Position numbers and translations under genes: made by a program | Notes under the pieces: generated by a model | Database searches by the model: none | What the model saw: the letters and a program-made list of their open reading frames with translations, nothing else | What the model was told of the DNA's origin: nothing | Virus record (IMG/VR): IMGVR_UViG_3300047469_000130 | Coordinates: 1 to 32,962 of that record | Origin: a virus | Direction: 5' to 3' (one strand) | DNA: 32,962 bases | Shown here: piece after piece, positions 1 through 6,444 of the stretch | Layout of the letters: the number at the start of each line of letters is the position of its first letter | Numbering within the stretch: position 1 is the first letter of the stretch

Positions 1-1
1 C

Positions 2-109
2 GAAACCCAGTACGCCCAGAAGATCGCCGAAAGGGCTGCCTTAAATGGCCAGCCTTTTGAACCCGCCTGGCTGCTCGCCGAGGCGCACCCAAAGAAAACC
101 GCTGCCTAA
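2..109 (+). CDS. C-terminal end of an unidentified protein (cut by window edge)
   Basis: An open frame enters from the left edge and gives 35 residues ending in HPKKTAA before a TAA at 107-109. The start lies outside the window. The visible part is hydrophilic and Ala-rich, with no recognisable motif. It lies 31 bp upstream of the next gene, whose start is preceded by AAGGAGCATCACCC, so both probably belong to one early transcript. I do not recognise the family. It is called because the frame is open throughout and the spacing to the next gene is natural. Confidence 0.45.
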   Translation, partial: ETQYAQKIAERAALNGQPFEPAWLLAEAHPKKTAA

Positions 110-140
110 ACCCCTTCATTAGCCGCAAGGAGCATCACCC

Positions 141-353
141 ATGAGCGAAGAACCATTAGTGCCAGAAGAGGCGCATCACAGCCGTAAGAACATCAACCAG
201 ATCAAGGTATTGCTGGATGACAAGTACGAAGGACTTTTGGACTACGCGGCGCAGATTCACGGCACCAAGAAGTCTGTGCTTGCCCGCGAAGTCTTGAAGT
301 CCTGGCTGCTTGATCTTGTTGGTAAGTCTATCCGCGATGACCGCGCGGCCTAA
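141..353 (+). CDS. Small hypothetical protein, possible ribbon-helix-helix DNA binder
   Basis: This 70-residue protein starts at an ATG with a strong Shine-Dalgarno (AAGGAG at 129-134). The N-terminal 20 residues are acidic and probably disordered. The rest has a short strand-like stretch (INQIKVLLDDKY) followed by two helices (YEGLLDYAAQIHG, then SVLAREVLKSWLLDLV). That is the size and order expected of a ribbon-helix-helix (Arc/MetJ/CopG-like) regulator, but no diagnostic residue settles it. It lies directly upstream of three 11-bp tandem repeats that would suit such a dimer. No named function is claimed. Confidence 0.55.
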   Translation: MSEEPLVPEEAHHSRKNINQIKVLLDDKYEGLLDYAAQIHGTKKSVLAREVLKSWLLDLVGKSIRDDRAA

Positions 354-361
354 GCGGAACC

Positions 362-394
362 GTAGGGACCCAGTAGGGACCCGAAAGGGACTAC
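362..394 (+). repeat. Three tandem 11-bp repeats, possible operator
   Basis: Three consecutive 11-bp units, GTAGGGACCCA, GTAGGGACCCG and AAAGGGACTAC, lie in the 59-bp gap between two small genes. All share AGGGAC at the same place in the unit. A period close to one helical turn puts the copies on the same face of DNA, as is common for operators of ribbon-helix-helix or helix-turn-helix repressors. A role as operator for a flanking small protein is inference. Confidence 0.5.
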
Positions 395-412
395 GCAGGT
401 ACTGGAGGCTGT

Positions 413-604
413 ATGCCAGAAGAGAAAGGCATGGAGCTTGGGGATTTACTTGATCCGGAAGAGTTGCGATTGCTGGAAGTAGAGGCGGCGAAGCGGGGGA
501 TGACCCCGGGAGAACTGGCGAAGCTTGGAATCCAGCAGGAGTTGACCAGAAGGACCAGGCCAAGAGCTATGACCGGGACGATTCAAGCGTTCCGCAAGAA
601 GTGA
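413..604 (+). CDS. Small hypothetical protein with possible ribbon-helix-helix fold
   Basis: This 63-residue basic/acidic protein starts at an ATG after TGGAGG (403-408). The middle (LLDPEELRLLEVEAAKRG, then TPGELAKLGIQQELTRR) reads as a short strand, a helix, a turn and a second helix. This resembles small phage ribbon-helix-helix regulators, and the tail is Arg-rich. It follows the 11-bp tandem repeats. The stop at 602-604 is 25 bp before a terminator-like hairpin, so it is probably the last gene of its small group. Function is unknown. Confidence 0.5.
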   Translation: MPEEKGMELGDLLDPEELRLLEVEAAKRGMTPGELAKLGIQQELTRRTRPRAMTGTIQAFRKK

Positions 605-628
605 TCCACCAAATTGCAGGCACAAAAA

Positions 629-654
629 AGCCGACGGTCGAGGTCGGCTCTTTC
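629..654 (+). terminator. Terminator-like hairpin after the small early genes
   Basis: A perfect 7-bp stem, AGCCGAC (629-635) with GTCGGCT (643-649), has a 7-nt loop and is followed by CTTTC. A run of A precedes it, so it could also act on the other strand. The T-tract is short, so it may be a weak or regulated terminator. It lies between the small genes and the antirepressor gene, whose Shine-Dalgarno begins 13 bp further on. Confidence 0.55.
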
Positions 655-676
655 TACAACATTTGCGGAGTCGATT

Positions 677-1435
677 ATGCACCCCACAACTTCTACGCAC
701 AATAGCCCGCCTGACTCGTCAGTTATGCGGGCTTCTTTGAATCTGCGGCAGCAGTCCATGTCATCTAGGGAAATTTCAGACTTGCTGAATTCCCGCCACG
801 ACAAGGTGAAGCAGTCCATTGAGCGGCTTGCCCAGCGCGGCACTATCGTCCGTCCCCCAATGGGGGATGAACAAAGCACTGACTCTCTTGGGCGCCCCCG
901 CACCGAATCCGTTTACCACGTTAGCAAGCGCGATAGCTTCGTGGTGGTCGCGCAGCTCAGCCCTGAGTTCACCGCCCGGCTGGTTGACCGTTGGCAGGAG
1001 CTTGAAGCGCTGACCGCCGGCGCCAGCCGAATTCCCGTGAACTATGCGGAAGCGCTGCAACTGGCCGCAGATCAGGCGAGAGAGAGCCAGCGCTTGCTTG
1101 GCGTGATCGAGCTTCAGGCGCCAAAAGTGGCCGCCATCAACCGCCTGGCCGCCGCCGGTGGCGCAATCTGCATCAGTGACGCCGCGAAGCATTTGCAACT
1201 CAAGCCCAATCAGCTTTTCGCGTGGCTTCAGCAGAATAAATGGATTTTCCATCGAGGCGGCTCGACACGCTGGACCGCGTTCCAGCCGCGCATCACTTCC
1301 GGGCTGATGGTGCACAAGGTCACAGAGCTGAAGCCAGACGCAGAGACCGGCGTCGAGCGTGCTGCCTTCCAGCCCCTCATCACCCCCAAGGGCCTGGCCC
1401 TGCTTGCCGAAAAGAATATTGGAGCTGTGCAGTGA
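677..1435 (+). CDS. Phage antirepressor, Rha N-terminal plus KilAC C-terminal domain
   Basis: This 252-residue protein has two parts. Residues about 27-120 match the Rha family pattern: MSSREISDLLNSRHDKV followed by a Tyr/Val-rich strand and a helix ending in RWQELEAL. Residues about 130-250 match the KilA-C/ANT domain (AICISDAAKHL, QLFAWLQQNKWIF, ITPKGLALLAEK). Such proteins usually counter the lysogenic repressor or act as early phage regulators. The start at 677 is chosen for GGAG at 667-670. Later in-frame ATGs at 725 and 758 lack a clear ribosome site, although family homology begins near 758. The first about 27 residues are encoded across a strong hairpin (704-733), so they may be a non-conserved leader. 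The stop overlaps the next gene start by 4 nt. Confidence 0.8.
   Translation: MHPTTSTHNSPPDSSVMRASLNLRQQSMSSREISDLLNSRHDKVKQSIERLAQRGTIVRPPMGDEQSTDSLGRPRTESVYHVSKRDSFVVVAQLSPEFTARLVDRWQELEALTAGASRIPVNYAEALQLAADQARESQRLLGVIELQAPKVAAINRLAAAGGAICISDAAKHLQLKPNQLFAWLQQNKWIFHRGGSTRWTAFQPRITSGLMVHKVTELKPDAETGVERAAFQPLITPKGLALLAEKNIGAVQ
704..738 (+). terminator. Strong hairpin with T-rich tail inside the antirepressor leader
   Basis: AGCCCGC (704-710) pairs with GCGGGCT (727-733), and an inner CTGA/TCAG pair extends the stem. The tail is TCTTT. The closing arm and tail (GCGGGCTTCTTT) are identical to those of the hairpin before the endolysin gene near 31701. It lies inside the chosen antirepressor reading frame, so it could attenuate that gene, or the true start could be the ATG at 725 or 758. 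Confidence 0.5.
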
Positions 1436-2223
1436 GCGTTCAAGCAATGACCTGGGCTATGGACATCCCGACTTCCTCCCTGGACAACCCCGCTGCACGG
1501 CACGTACTGCTGTGCATGGCGAACTATGCCGGTCCTGAAGGTCGGGGCGCCTTCCCTTCGGCGTCGACTATTTCGAAACAAACCGGGCTTTCGGAGCGCA
1601 CTGTCCGCCTGAAATTGGATGAACTGGAGAAGGCTGGGTGGATCGCCGAGGGCAATCAGGCAATCGCCGCCGCCTACATCGACCGCCGCGACCGGCGCCC
1701 GGTGGTGTATGACCTTCAGCTTAAACGGGGTGCAAATGCCGCACCCCGTAAAGAGCGGGGTGCAGATGACGGCACGGGGTGCAGCTCACAACCGTACGGG
1801 GTGCAGGAAAAAGCAGAACGGGGTGCAGCAGCTGCACCCAATACACCATTGAACCATCAAGGAACCGAAGAGCAGCAGCAGCGCGAGCTTTCGGACTTGA
1901 TCGAGGAGCAAGACAGGCAGGTCATCGATTCGCTGGATGATCGCCAGCGCTTCGCTATGTTCGCCGCCTGGGAGCCTGACGCAAAGGGAATGGCCGATCA
2001 GTTGGCTATCGCGGGTTTGCCTGCTGAGTCGGCGACCGAGGATGCGCAGAGAACGTTCAAGGGGTTTTTCGTGGCTCGCTCCTCTGTCGTGAACAGCGCC
2101 GCCGGTTGGTGCTTTGAGTTCGTGAAGTGGATCAAGCGGCACCGCGTCCAGGCAGCGGCGACTCCTGCGGATGAGGGCGCCGAGCCCCAGGCCGACTGGG
2201 CAGCCAAGGGGGTGATTCTGTGA
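1432..2223 (+). CDS. Phage replication initiator, O-like helix-turn-helix with DnaT-like C-terminal domain
   Basis: This 263-residue protein starts at a GTG at 1432 after GGAG (1421-1424). Residues about 20-75 form a winged helix-turn-helix of the kind found in phage O proteins (PSASTISKQTGLSERTVRLKLDELEKAGWI). A Gly/Ala-rich middle is encoded by the iteron cluster at 1726-1840. The C-terminal part (FAAWEPDAKGMADQLAIAGL through WCFEFVKWIKRH) resembles the DnaT-like domain that contacts ssDNA and the primosome. This is the lambda O arrangement, with the initiator gene carrying its own origin. It is followed by a P-like loader through a 4-nt overlap. Confidence 0.82.
   Translation: MSVQAMTWAMDIPTSSLDNPAARHVLLCMANYAGPEGRGAFPSASTISKQTGLSERTVRLKLDELEKAGWIAEGNQAIAAAYIDRRDRRPVVYDLQLKRGANAAPRKERGADDGTGCSSQPYGVQEKAERGAAAAPNTPLNHQGTEEQQQRELSDLIEEQDRQVIDSLDDRQRFAMFAAWEPDAKGMADQLAIAGLPAESATEDAQRTFKGFFVARSSVVNSAAGWCFEFVKWIKRHRVQAAATPADEGAEPQADWAAKGVIL
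1726..1840 (+). other. Candidate replication origin: iteron array inside the O-like gene
   Basis: Five direct copies of CGGGGTGCA start at 1726, 1756, 1775, 1797 and 1819. Inverted copies occur at 1741-1748 (GCACCCCG) and 1833-1839 (TGCACCC). Spacings are 30, 19, 22 and 22 bp. The copies fall in all three codon phases of the gene, so the repeat is conserved as DNA and not as peptide. Lambda and related phages place O-binding iterons in the same position. A somewhat A-rich stretch (about 1837-1875) follows and could be the unwinding element. Origin function is inferred. Confidence 0.75.
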
Positions 2224-2888
2224 ATGGACCAACCCGTGCCGGTTATCTGGTCGAGCATCGCCGAACTGATCCAGCTTACTGCCACGCACCTGCCGTTGCC
2301 GTCGAGATTGATCCGGCCACTCAGCAAGTTATCGATGAGTTATTTCTCCGACTGCAGGGCGCTTGCGGTGCGTGGCGCCAGTCCTGGCCGAACCAGAAAA
2401 TTATCGACGCTTCGAAATTGGAGTGGCTTGCCGAGTTCATGCGTTCAGGCATCACGTCCATGGATCAGTTGCGCCACGGGATGCGGGTGGTGAGTGCCAG
2501 CAAGTCCGCGTTCGTACCTGCGCCGGGCGTGTTCGTCAGTTGGTGTTTCGCCCCGGAAGGCCTTGGTCTGCCAAGCGTCGAGACGGCCTATTTGCAGGCC
2601 ATGCGAAATTCTCACCCAGGCATGGAAGGGCGCGGCAAATGGTTTCACCCGGCGATCTATCACGCCGCCTCAGTGGCTGGATTCCTCAGTCTTCAGACAC
2701 TGCCCCGTGAACTTGGCCTTTCGCGGTTCGAGCAGAAGTATCTCGACCAGTGCCGGAAGATCTGGCGCGGAGACGTCATTCCACCGGTTCCGGTCGCGCG
2801 CATTGAGCCGCCTGGAACTATCACGCCAGAGGTGGGCAAGAAAGCCTTGGCCGAACTTCGCGCCCGCCGCGCTGGGAGCAATCAATGA
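2220..2888 (+). CDS. Phage replication protein P-like helicase loader
   Basis: This 222-residue protein starts at a GTG overlapping the O-gene stop by 4 nt, with AAGGGGG (2206-2212) as ribosome site. It matches the lambda P family in length and pattern. There is an N-terminal helix (IDPATQQVIDELFLRLQGACGAWRQSW), then KLEWLAEFMRSGITSMDQLRHGM. An FVPAPGVFVSWC motif and a C-terminal part (YHAASVAGFL, LGLSRFEQKYLDQC) complete the pattern. P proteins bring the host DnaB helicase to the origin complex formed by O, which fits the gene order here. Assignment is by recognition of the pattern, not alignment. Confidence 0.78.
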   Translation: MNGPTRAGYLVEHRRTDPAYCHAPAVAVEIDPATQQVIDELFLRLQGACGAWRQSWPNQKIIDASKLEWLAEFMRSGITSMDQLRHGMRVVSASKSAFVPAPGVFVSWCFAPEGLGLPSVETAYLQAMRNSHPGMEGRGKWFHPAIYHAASVAGFLSLQTLPRELGLSRFEQKYLDQCRKIWRGDVIPPVPVARIEPPGTITPEVGKKALAELRARRAGSNQ

Positions 2889-3088
2889 TCGATCCAATGC
2901 TGTTGAAGCCTGAGTTGAGCCGGTACCGCTTTGCGTTGTACTGCTGCGGGCACCGAATGGATCTGACCTTTACGCCTCAGCCGCCAGTCGCGCTGTACAG
3001 CGATGAGAGCGTGGCCCGTGCCCATGGCGCCCGGCTGTGGCCGACCACGTTTTCCGTAATTGATTTGGAAGAGGTCGAGCGCCCATGA
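2885..3088 (+). CDS. Small hypothetical protein of the replication operon
   Basis: This 67-residue protein starts at the ATGA overlap with the P-like gene, with GGGAG at 2874-2878. It contains an ALYCCGHRMDLTF segment with adjacent cysteines and a C-terminal acidic end. I do not recognise a family. It is accepted as real because the frame fits exactly between two genes with 4-nt overlaps on both sides. It is likely translationally coupled to both neighbours. Confidence 0.6.
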   Translation: MIDPMLLKPELSRYRFALYCCGHRMDLTFTPQPPVALYSDESVARAHGARLWPTTFSVIDLEEVERP

Positions 3089-3387
3089 AGCAGAGCAAGT
3101 TGACTCGGGCGGCGCGTGGTCGTGAATGCCAGATCCGTGTGACGGGCGTTTGCAACGGCAACCCAGAAACCACTGTCCTGGCGCATTTCCGAATGTCCGG
3201 TACTCGCTGCGGGGTCGGCCTCAAGCCGAACGACCTCCAGGCCGCTTGGGCATGCAGCTCCTGCCATGACGCGGTCGATGCGCGGGTCAAGACCAACTTC
3301 TACCACCATGAACTGCGTGTCATGCACCTTGAGGGCATTGTGCGCACCATTGATATTTTGGTCGCGGAAGGGAAGGTGGCGGCGTGA
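3085..3387 (+). CDS. YbcO-like (DUF1364) putative nuclease
   Basis: This 100-residue protein begins MKQSKLTRAARGRECQIR, the typical opening of DUF1364/YbcO-like phage proteins found in the nin regions of lambdoid phages. Conserved features seen are the CQIRVTGVCNGNPETTVLAHFR block, a WACSSCHDAVD block with Cys-x-x-Cys-His, and a His pair in FYHHEL. The fold is HNH-like with metal-binding Cys/His, and the family is thought to act as DNA endonucleases in recombination. Its position directly before rusA supports a role in processing replicating DNA. The substrate is not known. Confidence 0.8.
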   Translation: MKQSKLTRAARGRECQIRVTGVCNGNPETTVLAHFRMSGTRCGVGLKPNDLQAAWACSSCHDAVDARVKTNFYHHELRVMHLEGIVRTIDILVAEGKVAA

Positions 3388-3755
3388 CTGGTGGTCTGGA
3401 GCTGCTGCTGCCGTGGCCACCGAAGGCGCTCAGCCCGAACGCCCGAACTCACTGGGCTGCAAAGAGCAAGGCCGCGAAGGCCTACCGCAATACCTGCTTT
3501 CTGCTGTGCCGCCAGGCTGCATTGCCAGTGCCCGTTGGCCGTGCGCTGTTGTCGCTGGAGTTCATCCCGCCTGATCGGCGTCGGCGTGACGATGACAACT
3601 GCATCGCGGCCTTCAAGTCTGGCCGTGATGGCGTGGCCCAGGCCCTGGGCATCGACGACAGCCGTTTTGTCACCCAGCTGCAGATCAGTTCTGAAACCAT
3701 CAAGGGCGGTGCGGTTAGGGTGCGCATCTCCGATTACATTGAGGGCAATGCATGA
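3384..3755 (+). CDS. rusA: RusA family Holliday junction resolvase
   Basis: This 123-residue protein, about the length of E. coli RusA (120), starts at a GTG in a 4-nt overlap. RusA features seen are PWPPKALSPNARTHWAAKSKA near the N-terminus, and the metal-binding block RRRRDDDNCIAAFKSGRDGV with acidic residues about 69-71 and 82. A second acidic block, GIDDSRF (Asp91-92), follows. The enzyme cuts four-way DNA junctions as a dimer, resolving recombination intermediates and branched replication products before packaging. It lies between the YbcO-like nuclease and the integrase in one coupled operon. Confidence 0.9.
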   Translation: MTGGLELLLPWPPKALSPNARTHWAAKSKAAKAYRNTCFLLCRQAALPVPVGRALLSLEFIPPDRRRRDDDNCIAAFKSGRDGVAQALGIDDSRFVTQLQISSETIKGGAVRVRISDYIEGNA

Positions 3756-5038
3756 GCACCGCGGTGGTCAAGATCACGGATGCCGAAATTAAGCGGCAGT
3801 CGGCCGGCGCCGTCCGGGATTTGCGGGACATCGAGAATCGTGGCCTGTACCTGCGCTTCGCACAGGACCGTGCCCGAGCGTCGTGGTATCTGGTGCTGCG
3901 CGGCAAGTGGAACCTGGTCGGCAACTTTCCCGACCTCACGGCAAAGCAGGTCGTCACGGCACTGCCGGGCATTCGCCTGCGGCTCGACGCCGGCGCCGGT
4001 TCAACTCTTTCCAAATGGGTGACCACCCGCGAGCTGCTGGACTGGTTCGCTGATCGCATGTCGCGGGACCGCAATCTATCGGACAAGCGCAAGAACACCG
4101 GCGCATCGGCCATCAAGTGCCATCTGATACCGCGCCTGGGTGAACTCCCGCTGACCAGCATCGACAAGGCCACGCTCGATAGCGCGCTGATGTGGCCGCT
4201 TCAGGAAAACATCTCCATTGACTATGTGCGGTCGGTGTTCCAGCTGCTGGCCCTGGCCTTCCGCCAGGCGTTCAAGCTTCGGCTGATTTCGGACAATCCA
4301 ATGAAAGACATCAAGTTCAAGGACTTCTCCACGGCCAAGGTCGGGATCAAGCCTTCGCGTCTGCGCGGCACCCAGTTGCAGGAACTGCTGACCAGCCTGG
4401 CGGGTGCGCTGTCGCAGACCCCGGCTGACGGCATGCTGGCGCTGATGATGCTCTGCCACGGCACGCGCATCGGCGAAACCCGGCAAGCCCGGTGGTCCCA
4501 CATCAGCCTGGCCGAGCGCGAATGGTTCATTCCGGGCGAGCACACCAAGACCAACGCCGAGCATCACCTGCCACTGACTGACCAGGTGCGGTGCCTGCTG
4601 GTCTGGTATCGGGAACAGCAACAGGCCACGGGCTACGACGGGCAGTTCCTGTTCCCTGGGCGCAGTGGTGAAGGGCTGAGCGAGGGCAGGGCCAGCGCGG
4701 TGTTCTCCCGTGTTGGCCGGGGCGAATGGACCAGCCATGATCTGCGCAAACTTGCTCGCACCTGCTGGGCTGATATCGGCATCGACCATCTGATCGGTGA
4801 GCTGCTGATCAACCACGCCATGGGCCATAACGTGAAGGTTTACGTGCAGTCCGGAGTGATGGACCGCAAGCGCGATGCCTTGGAGAAGTGGCATGCCCAT
4901 CTAGACGAGAAGGGCATGACCCTCATTCACGCATTGACCGGCTTTAGATACGAAGATTCTCATAACTCCCTACAGCCCACGGACGACGTGGCCTCTAGCG
5001 CAGATGCCAACACCACCATAGGCGAGGTTTCAAAATGA
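3752..5038 (+). CDS. Tyrosine-family site-specific recombinase (phage integrase)
   Basis: This 428-residue protein has an N-terminal arm/core-binding region (about 1-200) and a catalytic domain (about 205-385). Catalytic residues seen are Arg239 in HGTRIGE, Lys266 in HTKT, His329 and Arg332 in SHDLRKLAR, His355 in INHAMGH and the Tyr364 nucleophile in VYVQS. A downstream DRKRDALEKW helix is typical of P4-like integrases. The last about 35 residues are low-complexity. The complete set predicts an active enzyme for integration and excision. The gene overlaps rusA and the following gene by 4 nt each, an unusual place for an integrase. No att site was recognised nearby. Confidence 0.92.
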   Translation: MSTAVVKITDAEIKRQSAGAVRDLRDIENRGLYLRFAQDRARASWYLVLRGKWNLVGNFPDLTAKQVVTALPGIRLRLDAGAGSTLSKWVTTRELLDWFADRMSRDRNLSDKRKNTGASAIKCHLIPRLGELPLTSIDKATLDSALMWPLQENISIDYVRSVFQLLALAFRQAFKLRLISDNPMKDIKFKDFSTAKVGIKPSRLRGTQLQELLTSLAGALSQTPADGMLALMMLCHGTRIGETRQARWSHISLAEREWFIPGEHTKTNAEHHLPLTDQVRCLLVWYREQQQATGYDGQFLFPGRSGEGLSEGRASAVFSRVGRGEWTSHDLRKLARTCWADIGIDHLIGELLINHAMGHNVKVYVQSGVMDRKRDALEKWHAHLDEKGMTLIHALTGFRYEDSHNSLQPTDDVASSADANTTIGEVSK

Positions 5039-5238
5039 TGATTTTGCTTCAAAAGCACACCGGCCTCGCTGTTAATCCCGCCGAACTCAGCTCTATGACA
5101 ACGCGCCGATCCAACGGGTACATGTTGCTTGAGGTGAAGATGCGCAATGGTTCGCTGCATCTCGTCAAGCATTGCCCTGAGTGCGCTGACGGAGACGACA
5201 TCTACGTCCTGCACAAGCAGTTGCTGGAGGCACGGTGA
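5035..5238 (+). CDS. Small hypothetical protein after the integrase
   Basis: This 67-residue protein starts at one of two adjacent ATGs (5035, 5038); the first gives the 4-nt overlap with the integrase. A LVKHCPECADGDDIY segment contains a single Cys-x-x-Cys pair, which could be half of a zinc site. The rest is a short beta-rich stretch (NGYMLLEVKMRNGSLHLV). The family is not recognised. The coupling pattern supports it being real, and it probably accompanies the next zinc-type protein as a pair of small regulators. Confidence 0.55.
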   Translation: MMILLQKHTGLAVNPAELSSMTTRRSNGYMLLEVKMRNGSLHLVKHCPECADGDDIYVLHKQLLEAR

Positions 5239-5546
5239 AAAAGAGCCATGGCCCAGCTTTCCGCAAGACGGTGCGTCCGCTCCGGGAATGCCAGGGCTGT
5301 CGCGGTACCGGCCTGGTTAAGGGCATGTTTTACGAAATGGATTGCGCTGCATGTAACGCATCGGGTTGGGTCTGCGCCGAAACCGGCCAGGCCCTGGAGC
5401 TGCCCGAGCTGGTCCTGCAACTGAATATGAAGCTGCGAGCGATGGCTCGAGACCTGGCACAAACCGGGCACCCAGGCGGCGCGCAGCAGCAGTACGAACA
5501 GAACAACCGCCGGGGTGCCGGCGGATCGAATTACACCGGGGATTAG
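5235..5546 (+). CDS. Small zinc-binding protein with DnaJ-type CxxCxGxG motifs
   Basis: This 103-residue protein starts at a GTG in a 4-nt overlap. Two cysteine pairs (CQGCRGTG and CAACNASGW, residues about 18-40) are spaced like half of a DnaJ zinc domain and should bind one zinc. A helical stretch (LELPELVLQLNMKLRAMARDL) and a Gly/Gln/Asn-rich tail follow. Similar proteins lie just before the late regulator gene in many Pseudomonas and enteric prophages. That and some Q-type antiterminators carry comparable fingers, so a regulatory role is plausible but unproven. Confidence 0.65.
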   Translation: MKKSHGPAFRKTVRPLRECQGCRGTGLVKGMFYEMDCAACNASGWVCAETGQALELPELVLQLNMKLRAMARDLAQTGHPGGAQQQYEQNNRRGAGGSNYTGD

Positions 5547-5554
5547 GGGCAGTC

Positions 5555-6250
5555 ATGAGCATTTATTCGAGCGTACTGGGTGGTGTGGTGTCGGCCCTGG
5601 CGGCCGAGGCAATCGACAACACCAGCAAACAGGCCTGGCAGAAGCTGTATAGCCCACATGAAGAAGAGCAGCGCGACATGTCCTCGCTGTTTCGAAGCGG
5701 TACCGGCGGGGCTATTGATCGCACCCAGGCGGATTGCTGGCTCGCGGCCCGGCTGCATCACGGGCTTGAGCAAAAACATATGAGCGCTTTGGTCGCGAAA
5801 TACAGCACCCACAAGGCAAAAAAGGTGCAGGCCATCAGTGAATTGCGCTTGCTGGTACGAACGCCTGCGCCGACGCTCTTCGTCTATAAGGCTGTGACGG
5901 CCTGGGCCATCCCAAAACTCAAAGGCGTTGATCCGTTCGTGAGCAAGAACGTGACCATCACCATTCCGCTGGATACGCCTGATTGGCGTCGCGACGCCCA
6001 GGTCGCTGCATCCATTGCAGCGGGGAAGGCCAGCAACAAGAAGGCTGAATCTAGATCCGCCGACATGATCGTCCTGTCGAAAAGCTTCTATGACATGAAC
6101 ACTTGGGACCCAGATGCGCGGCCCGAATCTACCCGCCGCGAATGGCGCCGCAACATCCATGCCGCGCTGGATGCATTGGTCAACGAGGCGCTTTGCCACG
6201 CCGGGGAAATTCTCGACATTGAAGGGCTCATTATTTCGGACGCAGCGTAG
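5555..6250 (+). CDS. Hypothetical protein at the position of a late antiterminator (Q-like)
   Basis: This 231-residue protein starts at the ATG at 5555 with AGGGG upstream. No strong motif is visible. It has a WLAARLHHGLEQKHMSALVAKYS helix pair at about 62-84, a basic KKVQAISELRLLV helix, and a charged C-terminal part with W-R-R-N-I-H. The layout around it is that of lambda Q. It is the last early gene, followed at once by a promoter candidate (TTGACA), a terminator (6332-6358) and the holin. A late-gene antitermination role is therefore inferred from position only. A DNA-binding helix-turn-helix is not obvious. Confidence 0.55.
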   Translation: MSIYSSVLGGVVSALAAEAIDNTSKQAWQKLYSPHEEEQRDMSSLFRSGTGGAIDRTQADCWLAARLHHGLEQKHMSALVAKYSTHKAKKVQAISELRLLVRTPAPTLFVYKAVTAWAIPKLKGVDPFVSKNVTITIPLDTPDWRRDAQVAASIAAGKASNKKAESRSADMIVLSKSFYDMNTWDPDARPESTRREWRRNIHAALDALVNEALCHAGEILDIEGLIISDAA

Positions 6251-6257
6251 TACTCAG

Positions 6258-6289
6258 TTGACACTGAATCAGCGTTCCATCACTATTAC
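6258..6289 (+). promoter_or_regulatory. Candidate late promoter (pR'-like) downstream of the Q-position gene
   Basis: A perfect -35 hexamer TTGACA lies at 6258-6263, 8 bp after the upstream stop. Possible -10 elements are CACTAT (6281, 17-bp spacer) or TATTAC (6284, better match but 20-bp spacer). It points at the terminator at 6332 and the holin gene, as lambda pR' does. The -10 is imperfect, so this is a candidate only. Confidence 0.4.
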
Positions 6290-6331
6290 TCCCATCCTGT
6301 CATTCCTGCGTGTGTAGGACTGACCATAAAG

Positions 6332-6358
6332 AACCCGGCCCCTGAGCTGGGTTTTTTT
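6332..6358 (+). terminator. Rho-independent terminator before the holin (tR'-like)
   Basis: AACCCGGC (6332-6339) pairs with GCTGGGTT (6346-6353) with one G-T wobble and a CCCTGA loop. The U-tract is seven T (6352-6358). It lies between the promoter candidate and the lysis gene, where a Q-type factor would have to allow read-through. Confidence 0.75.
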
Positions 6359-6401
6359 ATGTCCGCGTTTTCTCTTGAACTCCAGGTGCAGCAGCGCCTT
6401 T

Positions 6402-6425
6402 GACCGCTTCCTGAGCGGTCCTTTT
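6402..6425 (+). terminator. Second hairpin running into the holin ribosome site
   Basis: GACCGCT (6402-6408) pairs exactly with AGCGGTC (6414-6420), with a TCCTG loop, followed by CTTTTC. GGAG at 6432-6435 and the holin ATG at 6445 come directly after. It is one of several terminator-plus-ribosome-site cassettes in this genome. Confidence 0.6.
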
Positions 6426-6444
6426 CTTCTCGGAGCATCACCCA

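Noticed and set aside
1240-1431. An upstream extension of the O-like gene
   Set aside because: It would overlap the antirepressor by about 190 bp. The GTG at 1432 has a good ribosome site and gives the 4-nt overlap used throughout the operon.
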